This document shows, in pieces, positions 33,735 through 41,211 of a stretch of DNA of 45,385 bases. Location of the stretch: the NCBI GenBank assembly GCA_947382355.1, contig CANCYR010000027.1, positions 1-45,385 on the forward strand, read 5' to 3'. The position numbers were made by a program, and so were the translations under genes. The notes beneath the pieces were generated by a model, which did not search any database, was not told the origin of the DNA, and saw only the letters and a program-made list of their open reading frames with translations. Within the stretch, counting starts at the first letter, position 1, and each line of letters opens with the position of its first letter. The stretch is from an uncultured Lachnospiraceae bacterium (GTDB lineage Bacteria > Bacillota > Clostridia > Lachnospirales > Lachnospiraceae).

Positions 33735-34901
33735 CTATAATTCTATATTATTCATCTTTTCCTTCGCTCTCTTTATCTTTATACTCCTTATCGCGGCTTT
33801 AAAAACTTCTCCACTTGCTTTTACCAAATCAATCGGAACAGCATTACCTATTTGTAACGCTGAATCAGTCAAAAAGTTGCTAAATACAAAATTATCCGGA
33901 AATGTCTGTAACCTTGCAGCCTCCCTTATTGATATCGCTCTGTCCTGGCTATAATGCCCATATCTTCCTTTTGAATAACACAAACAACCACCTGTGATTG
34001 TTGGTGCTGGTTTATCAGGATCCATTATACCATATACATCTCCATGACCAGAAAACACATTACCATTTTCATCTTTCTTTTTATGACAGTTCAAAATAAG
34101 TTCTTTTGGCAAACCATTCCTTGAACCACCATTTTTTCTAATTGCTTTGATTCTCTTCAAATTTTTATCCGTTAACCCTGCGCACTTATGATTATGTATC
34201 TTTCCATCATCCACATATTCTTCACCAGCTTTAATTGCAGGCAAATCATCAATCGCCTCTCTAACCGTTTTCCATTTTTGCAGACCATTACTACCCGTTT
34301 TGTTATGTGTAGCTTTAGGTAAATCAAATGAAAACCCAATTGATTTTAACTCTTCACTAATATCATTTCTTACAGCATGTAAAACAAACCTTTTCCTAGC
34401 TTGTGGCACGCCATAATTGGCTGCATTTAAAACATCTTCTCTAACATAATAGTGCTTTTTTAATCGTTGTAAAAACTCGCTTAATATTTCTTTATTAAAG
34501 TTTGTCTTTATTCCTGGAACATTCTCCATCAAAATAAATGGTGGCATAATTTCTTCAATAAGACGCAAGAACTCAAATAATAATTTTTTTCGTTCATCAA
34601 TAGATTTGTTCTTATTAAGCGGATTTTGTCTTGAAAAATTCTGACAAGGCGGACAACCAGCAAACAGGTAAATGTCATCTTTTTTTATTTTAGCTGCTTT
34701 CAATATTTGCTCGCCACTTAAGTTACAAACATCATCATTTAGCACATTTACCTTGTTTAACGGACCATAACTCAAGTATGTATCTACTGCATGCTTTTCG
34801 ATTTCTACTGCTAATTTAACTTTAAATCCTGCCAATGAAAGTCCACATGATACTCCACCGCATCCTGAGAATATATCTATTGCTTCATATTTTATTTTCA
34901 T
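33735..34901 (-). CDS. DNA (cytosine-5) methyltransferase, intact copy
   Basis: 388 residues with all main motifs in order: I IDIFSGCGGVSCGLSLAGF (S-adenosylmethionine binding), IV CPPCQNFSRQ with catalytic C86, VI FILMENVPG, VIII ARKRFVLHAVR, a target-recognition region at about 225-290, IX RYGHYSQDRAISIREAARLQ and X IGNAVPIDLV. It methylates C5 of cytosine in an unknown site and presumably protects host DNA. The ATG follows the UvrD-nuclease stop by 2 bases (TAAGTATG) and the ATPase follows after 14 bases. A second, similar gene lies at 39354-40500, and similarity extends a few bases upstream of the ATG, so one copy arose by duplication or exchange. Confidence 0.95.
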   Translation of the reverse strand: MKIKYEAIDIFSGCGGVSCGLSLAGFKVKLAVEIEKHAVDTYLSYGPLNKVNVLNDDVCNLSGEQILKAAKIKKDDIYLFAGCPPCQNFSRQNPLNKNKSIDERKKLLFEFLRLIEEIMPPFILMENVPGIKTNFNKEILSEFLQRLKKHYYVREDVLNAANYGVPQARKRFVLHAVRNDISEELKSIGFSFDLPKATHNKTGSNGLQKWKTVREAIDDLPAIKAGEEYVDDGKIHNHKCAGLTDKNLKRIKAIRKNGGSRNGLPKELILNCHKKKDENGNVFSGHGDVYGIMDPDKPAPTITGGCLCYSKGRYGHYSQDRAISIREAARLQTFPDNFVFSNFLTDSALQIGNAVPIDLVKASGEVFKAAIRSIKIKRAKEKMNNIEL

Positions 34902-34903
34902 AC

Positions 34904-37795
34904 TTAGGATTCACCATCCTTCTCTTCAAATGCTGCAATAACCCTCTTTCCTGCTGGAGTATTAATAACTGGCGGCAACTCTTTTCGCTTAAATGCCTCT
35001 CTTTCCTGTCTGCATAGAGCTCTATAATCACATTTCTTACAATTTACCAGACATGCTCTCATCGGAAAGTCTTCTTGAAGAATCCCCTTTACTGCCCATT
35101 CTATTGCACGAATTGCATTCTTAACTGACGTTTCATCAACCGGAACTTCTACTCTCTTATTATTTTTTAAAGTATGAACATAACCTGTTTCAGCATTTTC
35201 ACCTATAACTTCTTTTGCAGCCCTTGAATACAACTGTACCTGAATCGACATATCTCGCCAATCAAATTTTTCCACTTCATTTGGAACTTCCATTGACTTA
35301 AAATCAATTACTTCTGCCGCATTAATATTTTTAAATTCATCCTCTTTTAATAACAAATCAATAGAACCTGTAATCAATGCATCTTCTACCAATAATTCAA
35401 ACCGTGCTTCATCTTGACGGATTCTACAAAAATCATCCGAATATGTATCCACATATTTTTTCATGATTTGGTGCACAAGTGTCTTGGCACGTTCATAAGA
35501 GCCCGGTCTGTTTACTGGATCATTACTCGGAAATACATGTTTAAGCATAAATGTGTCTTCAACCATATCAAATATTTCTTTCTCAGTAGGAATTCTATTT
35601 TTGTATTTCTGGTGCAGTCTTTCCAAAATTGTATGAGTTGTTTGTCCAAAGCCAAACAATTCAGGTACCGCAGCATTATATCCATATATATTCTGTAATT
35701 TGTACATAAACGGACATGTCAGATATGACTTTACCGATGAAAAATCTGTTGGCAATTCATTATCATCAAATCTTGGGACTGGTTCAATCTTGTCAGCCAA
35801 TTTATCCAGCGTCATATCATCTCTCGTGTCTGAATGCTTCAAGTCAGCTGTAAATATTGACTGTTTTTTCTTCATTTTTAACCCTGGATGAATTTCACTT
35901 CCCGTCAAATACAACAAACGCTCTGCTCTGGTAATTGCTGTATAAAATAATCTTGCTTCATCTTCTGTCCTATTGCCATATGCACCCCTATCTATCGCAT
36001 TCCCCATCAAAGCTTCTGGCAAAATTCCACTATACTGTCCTTTTTTCCCTGGAAAACGCTGATTGACCAGATCTACAACAAACACTACCGGATATTCAAG
36101 CCCCTTAACTTTATGTATGGTAGATACATTAACTGCATCAACCTTTGAAATATAGTCAACAGAATCCAATTCATAATTCTGCGCTATATTCTGTAAAAAG
36201 TTAAGCATTTCTCTATATCTCCATTCAGAATCAATACTGACATATGTTTGCTCAATATCCTTAATTATATCACTAAATAATCCCAAATCTCTTAATGCTG
36301 TTTCATCCCTCAGTGTTCTCAAATTAAGTGCATCTGCTAACTGATGCAAAAAATTCTGCGGATATACTTTTCTTCTAGCCGAAGTTGCTGATGCATATAT
36401 GTTCGAATACCATTCCTGCAGAACTTTAAAATATTTATTCTTATCTGCATCTGGAAAAATAGGTAAAACTGATTCATTAAAGCACTTTTCTGCATCAGTT
36501 CGATTTACGCCAGTTCCATTTCTCAGCAACTCCATTATTTCTAATATACACTGTGCATATGGTCTATCAAAAATACCACCTTCTCCAGATGTTTTTACAG
36601 GTATATCCAGTTCCCTCATCGAATTAACAAATTGAACATCCTTATTCTCACCATTTTGCGAACGAATACCTCTAATCAGCACTGCAAAGTCACTATATGT
36701 AAGTCCTCTTCTGTTTTTTTCTGTTCCATCCGGATTATATTCAATATATGTTGTTCCTATTAGTGATTTGATTCGCTGTGCAACCCATTTAGCTTCATCT
36801 TCTCTTTTCTGGAACCACAAATTGCGTAAGTCTTGAATATTGCCACTATGATGATACCTTATTTCCTTTGGCAATCGTTCAAACGGAATTGTTTTTTGAA
36901 CAAAACTATTTGCAGTTTCAACTATCGCTTTTGTACTTCTAAAATTAACCAGTAATTTATGTATTTTAACATCTTTATATCTATCCTTAAATGTCAAAAT
37001 ATTCTGTACATTGGCACCTCGCCAACCATATATAGACTGATCGTCATCACCTACAACAAATAACATATTCAAAAAGCCAGATAATGTTTTTATAAACTCT
37101 TCCTGAATAGGATTTATATCTTGATATTCATCAACAAAAAGGTACTTGAATTTTTCGATATACGAGTCTTCTTTTTTATCTATCTTTTTTAATTCTTGAA
37201 CTGCAAGGTATATTGCAAAAGAAAAATCCATGTAACCATCTGCACTCATTGATTCAGAAAGACATGTCAATCGCTTAAACAATTCCACATCATATTGCTC
37301 AATATCTTCCAGTGCTATATTTTCATTATGCATCGTCTGCCATGCATCCGTAAATTCTTTAATCCGCTTAAAATAGCCCTGTCCATTAGTCAATCCCAGC
37401 TTTCGCTGTCTCGACATAACATATAACACCAAACGATTCTGATCTAAAATGTCAAACTGACGATATCTGGCATTAATATCTCCAAGAAGTTTCTGACAAA
37501 ACGCATCTAAGGTGCCAATAAACATGGCACCTACAATATTTTCAGACAATCCAAACTTATGCAATGCTTCTGCGACTCTACGTTTAATAGATTCCGCTGC
37601 TTTTTCAGTAAATGTGAATGCAATAATACTTTCTGGAGCTTCGCCCTTTGATATCAAATATGCTATTTTATATGCCAAAGTTCTTGATTTCCCAGATCCA
37701 GCGCAAGCCAGACACAATATATTTCTTGACTCGTCAATTACCGCAGCATACTGTTCATTTGTTAAATTTAACTCTAAAATTTTTTCTGTAGTCAT
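34904..37795 (-). CDS. UvrD-family helicase fused to Fe-S PD-(D/E)XK nuclease
   Basis: 963 residues from the ATG at 37795, chosen for its AAGGAG 10 bases upstream. The open frame extends to 37885. SF1A helicase motifs: Ia LACAGSGKSRTLAYK, II FVDEYQDINPIQ, III GDDDQSIYGWRGA, IV LLVNFRST, V VSTIHKVKGLEYPVVF, VI ARLFYTAITRAERLLYL. The C-terminal 260 residues form a RecB/AddB-like nuclease: GSIDLLLKED and EVIDFKS give the D...D-x-K active site. One cysteine in SYLTCPFMYKLQ and three in NCKKCDYRALC give the four ligands of an iron-sulfur cluster. GajB of Gabija is a UvrD-like helicase about half this size without this nuclease. Translationally linked to the methyltransferase. Confidence 0.9.
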   Translation of the reverse strand: MTTEKILELNLTNEQYAAVIDESRNILCLACAGSGKSRTLAYKIAYLISKGEAPESIIAFTFTEKAAESIKRRVAEALHKFGLSENIVGAMFIGTLDAFCQKLLGDINARYRQFDILDQNRLVLYVMSRQRKLGLTNGQGYFKRIKEFTDAWQTMHNENIALEDIEQYDVELFKRLTCLSESMSADGYMDFSFAIYLAVQELKKIDKKEDSYIEKFKYLFVDEYQDINPIQEEFIKTLSGFLNMLFVVGDDDQSIYGWRGANVQNILTFKDRYKDVKIHKLLVNFRSTKAIVETANSFVQKTIPFERLPKEIRYHHSGNIQDLRNLWFQKREDEAKWVAQRIKSLIGTTYIEYNPDGTEKNRRGLTYSDFAVLIRGIRSQNGENKDVQFVNSMRELDIPVKTSGEGGIFDRPYAQCILEIMELLRNGTGVNRTDAEKCFNESVLPIFPDADKNKYFKVLQEWYSNIYASATSARRKVYPQNFLHQLADALNLRTLRDETALRDLGLFSDIIKDIEQTYVSIDSEWRYREMLNFLQNIAQNYELDSVDYISKVDAVNVSTIHKVKGLEYPVVFVVDLVNQRFPGKKGQYSGILPEALMGNAIDRGAYGNRTEDEARLFYTAITRAERLLYLTGSEIHPGLKMKKKQSIFTADLKHSDTRDDMTLDKLADKIEPVPRFDDNELPTDFSSVKSYLTCPFMYKLQNIYGYNAAVPELFGFGQTTHTILERLHQKYKNRIPTEKEIFDMVEDTFMLKHVFPSNDPVNRPGSYERAKTLVHQIMKKYVDTYSDDFCRIRQDEARFELLVEDALITGSIDLLLKEDEFKNINAAEVIDFKSMEVPNEVEKFDWRDMSIQVQLYSRAAKEVIGENAETGYVHTLKNNKRVEVPVDETSVKNAIRAIEWAVKGILQEDFPMRACLVNCKKCDYRALCRQEREAFKRKELPPVINTPAGKRVIAAFEEKDGES

Positions 37796-37821
37796 AAGTT
37801 GCTTTCTCCTTCTCATATTTG

Positions 37822-37838
37822 GGTTACAACTTGTAACC
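37822..37838. promoter_or_regulatory. 17-bp perfect palindrome upstream of the UvrD-nuclease gene
   Basis: GGTTACAA-C-TTGTAACC, eight-base arms around one central base, lies 27 bases before the UvrD start and just after a small open frame. It has the form of a dimeric repressor site. No regulator gene is obvious in the window, apart possibly from the small frame next to it. Confidence 0.5.
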
Positions 37839-37841
37839 ATT

Positions 37842-37958
37842 TTATTCTGATAACTCTTCTTCAATAGTCGGCAAGCTACTTTCAAACTCTTTTCCCAGAA
37901 CTTTAGTTAACTCATATTGTGCAATTCCTATTGTCTGATTATCCAATTCAGTGTTCAT
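37842..37958 (-). CDS. Small open frame (38 residues), unknown
   Basis: ATG at 37958, TAA at 37842-37844. The product MNTELDNQTIGIAQYELTKV and 18 further residues is acidic and helical at the end (FESSLPTIEEELSE). The ribosome site is poor. It lies between the IS3 remnant and the palindrome before the UvrD gene. It may be a truncated gene end left by the insertion, a small regulator, or chance. I do not recognise it. Confidence 0.3.
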   Translation of the reverse strand: MNTELDNQTIGIAQYELTKVLGKEFESSLPTIEEELSE

Positions 37959-37993
37959 ATTTTTATTCACTGCTGTGACATAAAAAATGATAT

Positions 37994-38280
37994 TGTCAAT
38001 ATTGGTTTACACTTTTTTCGCAAGAATGTTTGACCTTATGCTGCCTCTTGTAATGAAGCATAGTATTGCTGTCGTTTAACCATCGGAGGCAATCCACCGT
38101 TAGCAGAGCAGATTCTCCAGTTATTCCAATAACTGATGAGGTATCTCCAGATGAGAGTTTTTAACTGTTCTACTGTCATCGAAGTGGTATCGTAGCGTCC
38201 ATAAGTAATTCCTCTTTGAATCTTGCCCACATGCTTTCGCATCTGGCATTATCATGGCAGATAGGGTACAGTTTAGTATA
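37994..38280 (-). mobile_element. IS3-family transposase 3' remnant
   Basis: YPICHDNARCESMWARFKEE and, in the next frame, YGRYDTTSMTVEQLKTLIWR, then SANGGLPPMVKRQQYYASL, are the C-terminus of an IS3-type OrfB, including the catalytic glutamate region. A frameshift at about 38205-38215 divides it, and nothing recognisable of the N-terminus remains upstream. The right end of the element is probably near 37994-38012 (TGTCAATATTGGTTTACAC on the plus strand). It separates the HNH gene from the UvrD operon. Confidence 0.75.
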
Positions 38281-38496
38281 TGCATAAATACACTTAAGCA
38301 TATTTATCTTATTCTTATTTACTTTTCTCTCAAGTACTTCTTTATATTTTCTATTTATCATATAAAAGCAAACAGCTATCATCTTCTGACAAAAAAAATT
38401 AAATATCCTTTCAGCTCTTCTTTTGAACAATGTTTATGGCCACCAAATTAGAATGTGCAAATACGTTTTTAATTTTTCACACATTACCAACTCCAA

Positions 38497-39258
38497 CTAT
38501 ATTTTCACAGTCAATCCCACAAACTCCTGCTTACTCAATCTTATTCCACTTTGCGCCAGCCGTCTTGACCTATTATCATATATCTGCATCATCATCTGCT
38601 TTCTATCTTCTTTTAGACCATAATGAATTCTTCTATGACATATCGGACATAAGCATATAATATTTGCATATACATCCAAGCTCTTATCAAATTTCGGCTG
38701 CAGTCTTATTGGAATCGCATGGTGCCCTTCCATGTAAGGCTTATTATTTCGTTCGGCAATAAAGCTTTCATGCTTCTGTCCGATCTCACAGGAATATCCA
38801 GCGAATTCAATCGCCTGAATTCTCATAATTCCAGAACGCTTCCAAGCACTCTGCTCGACCGTTACAGCTTCTTTTGGATCTATTGGTATATCCAGAAGCA
38901 AAATCTTATCCTTCGCCTCCCTAAATCCCTCACCGCTGGCAAACCTGCAATAATTATTCAATCCGGCACTGTACATTCGCCTTCCACGTTCATCTAGCTC
39001 TGCAAAATCAGTATCAGCATATAAAATTTTCCGCACCCGCAGAAGTTGTTTCAAATCCCCGATTTCATAAATATCTGTTTGCACCAAATTTTTGGCTTTC
39101 AGCCTTTTAGAGATATTATTTAATGCATCAAAATAATGTTTGACCGATGATTGACTCAGATTTCTCACATCAGTAAGATATCGCGCATAATATTCTTTTA
39201 AAACTGACACATACTCAGTTTTATTCCCCTGAGGTTCAATAATAATCTCCTTTTTCAT
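38497..39258 (-). CDS. HNH endonuclease, probable restriction enzyme
   Basis: 253 residues from the ATG at 39258 (AAGGTGG before it). The longer frame to 39276 has no good site. The N-terminal half is helical (KEYYARYLTDVRNLSQSSVK, then HYFDALNNISKRL), resembling the DNA-binding or oligomerisation part seen in other HNH restriction enzymes. The C-terminal HNH core is MEGHHAIPI...NIICLCPICHRRIHYG, with the catalytic histidine pair at 185/186, asparagine of ANIICL, and H214/H218 (numbered from 39276), plus CxxC zinc ligands. It stands directly downstream of the broken methyltransferase and Vsr genes, the usual layout of a type II restriction-modification system. If methylation is off, this nuclease could be dangerous, so its activity state is of interest. 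Confidence 0.8.
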   Translation of the reverse strand: MKKEIIIEPQGNKTEYVSVLKEYYARYLTDVRNLSQSSVKHYFDALNNISKRLKAKNLVQTDIYEIGDLKQLLRVRKILYADTDFAELDERGRRMYSAGLNNYCRFASGEGFREAKDKILLLDIPIDPKEAVTVEQSAWKRSGIMRIQAIEFAGYSCEIGQKHESFIAERNNKPYMEGHHAIPIRLQPKFDKSLDVYANIICLCPICHRRIHYGLKEDRKQMMMQIYDNRSRRLAQSGIRLSKQEFVGLTVKI

Positions 39259-39353
39259 AGAATCCACCTTTTCCATCTAAACCATCAAAATTTTATAAAA
39301 TGAATTTGCACCACTTTATCTATTTTCTCTCCCATTTAAAGATATCTTCAACA

Positions 39354-40500
39354 TTACTTTTTATATCTATTGACTTTTAATACTTTAATTGCCGCCTTAA
39401 AAATTGCTCCACTTGCCCTGACCAAATCAATTGGAACTGCATTTCCAATCTGTATCGCAGAGTCACTTAGAGAATCGCTAAACACAAAGTCATCAGGAAA
39501 TGTTTGTAATCTTGCAGCTTCTCTTATTGAAATTGCCCTATCTTGATTATAATGTCCGTATCTACCTTTAGTATAACAGAGACATCCTCCCGTTATAGTA
39601 GGAGATGGTTTATCTGGATCCATAATTCCATATACATCTTTATGACCTGTAAACACATTCCCTTTTTTATCTGCCCTTTTATGACATTCTAATACCAAAT
39701 CATCTGGCAAACCGTCTCTGGAACCACCATTCTTTCTTATCATTTTAATTCTTTTAAGATTTTTATCGGATAATGCTGCACACCTATGATTATGAATTAC
39801 CCCATCATCCGCATAAGTTCCTCCTGCTCTTATTTCTGGCAAATCTCCTATTGCCTCCCGTACCGTTTTCCATTTTTTCAGTCCATTTTCTCCTTTTCTA
39901 TCATAGGTAGGTATTGGTAAATTAAATATAAATCCGTACTTATATAATTCTTGATTTATATCCTTGCGAACTGCGTGTAATACAAATCTTTTTCTTACTT
40001 GTGGAACCCCATAATCTGCTGCATTCAATATATCTTCATAAACATCATATCTCTTTTTCAATCTTTCTACAAACTCATTTAAAATCTTGGAATTAAATTC
40101 AGATTTTATCCCCGACACATTTTCCATTAGAATAAATGGTGGGGTTACTTCTTCAATAATTCTTAAAAACTCAAATAATAATTTTTTTCTTTCTTCCTCT
40201 GTTTTTCCCTTGTTTAAAGGATTCTGACGTGAGAAGTTCTGACAGGGTGGACAACCCGCAAGCAAATAAATATCATTTTTTTCTATCTTTGCAACTTTGA
40301 GAATCTGTTCGCCTTTTAACTGGCATATATCTTCATTAAGCACTTTCACTTTACTTAAAGGCCAATATCCCAAATATGTATCTACTGCATGCTTCTCTAT
40401 TTCAACTGCTGATTTTATTTTAAATCCTGATAAACTTAATCCACATGATACCCCCCCCGCAACCCGAAAATAAATCTATAGCTTCATATTTTATTCTCAT
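39354..40500 (-). pseudogene. DNA (cytosine-5) methyltransferase, second copy, frameshifted at a G8 tract
   Basis: From ATG 40500 the frame reads MRIKYEAIDLFSGCGG and then hits eight consecutive Gs (40458-40451). With seven Gs it would continue VSCGLSLSGF and give a 381-residue enzyme with all motifs (CPPCQNFSRQ, FILMENVSG, GRYGHYNQDRAISIREAARL, IGNAVPIDLV). With eight it reaches a stop about a dozen codons later. The rest of the gene has no other damage, so the change is very recent, a phase-variation state, or a sequencing error. The protein is roughly 70-75% identical by eye to the intact copy at 33735-34901, including most of the target-recognition region. Confidence 0.9.
40451..40458 (-). 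repeat. G8 homopolymer inside methyltransferase motif I
   Basis: Eight Gs on the coding strand within the codons of the FSGCGG S-adenosylmethionine loop. One base less restores the frame. The homologous position in the intact copy reads GCGGTGGAGTATCATG, without a homopolymer. Confidence 0.95.
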
Positions 40501-40604
40501 ACTTAAGTCTCCTCTGCAACCTTCTCGGTAAGTGTAAAATATTTTTTCTCTATTTCATGAATAATCAAAAGATTATTCGACTCCTGCATTATCATAGATT
40601 ATAC

Positions 40605-41051
40605 TTAATCTAAAGTATCATCTTGTTGCATGGTGATATCGAAAATCGTTTCTTCTATTACTGTTACACATTCATCTGTATGTTTTGTAATGTCTGCGCC
40701 CCAAAAACGAATTACTGTCCACCCCAAAAACAAAAGTTGCTTGTTGATTTCATCATCTCGCTCTCTATTTTTTGATATTTTATTAATCCAAAATTCACTG
40801 TTATTGCTCTTCTCGAGTCTCGGTCTCAGTACTTCCCAATCTTTTCCATGAAAAAATTCTCCATCGCAAAAGATTGCAATTTTATATTTTGTCAAAGCAA
40901 TATCTGGCTTACCCGGAAGCTTTTTATAATTTTTTCTGTATCTAAATCCTTTATCCCACAGTGCTTTACGAAGGATTACCTCAATATTTGTATTCTGTGA
41001 CCTAATATGTTGCATATTTTTTCTTCTTTGTTTCTTTGATAGCTTATCCAA
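40605..41051 (-). CDS. vsr: Vsr-type (very short patch repair-like) endonuclease
   Basis: 148 residues starting at TTG 41051. KNMQHIRSQNTNIEVILRKA, LPGKPDIALTKYKIAIF with catalytic D50, and NRERDDEINKQLLFLGWTVI, RFWGADI match the Vsr family. E. coli Vsr nicks at T:G mismatches that arise when 5-methylcytosine deaminates, which fits the neighbouring cytosine methyltransferases. The zinc site of E. coli Vsr (HGCFWHxHxC and a later Cys) is altered here to DGEFFHGKD and FWGAD, so the zinc ligands are missing. It could be a repair enzyme or, in this setting, a restriction nuclease. The gene lies 160 bases after drmB and about 100 before the broken methyltransferase. Confidence 0.88.
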   Translation of the reverse strand: MDKLSKKQRRKNMQHIRSQNTNIEVILRKALWDKGFRYRKNYKKLPGKPDIALTKYKIAIFCDGEFFHGKDWEVLRPRLEKSNNSEFWINKISKNRERDDEINKQLLFLGWTVIRFWGADITKHTDECVTVIEETIFDITMQQDDTLD

Positions 41052-41211
41052 CTTAATATCACCAACCTCATAAATTATAAATATACAGCTCTTATAAATT
41101 CCATAACCTCTCCAATCAGCCTACAGCTATGTTTCAAACCCTTGTCGATTGCCTGATAGTTTGTCCAAATCAACTAACTATCTTATAATAGTAAAATTCG
41201 CTGTCTATGTA

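Noticed and set aside
31948-37795. Calling the UvrD/ATPase pair canonical Gabija
   Set aside because: The helicase is about twice the usual GajB size with an added Fe-S nuclease, and a methyltransferase is inserted. A PARIS-like relation of the TOPRIM part is also possible. Only Gabija-like is justified.
39354-40373. Second methyltransferase as an intact 339-residue gene starting at TTG 40373
   Set aside because: That start would lack motif I. The true ATG is at 40500 with motif I coded in the other frame before the G8 tract.
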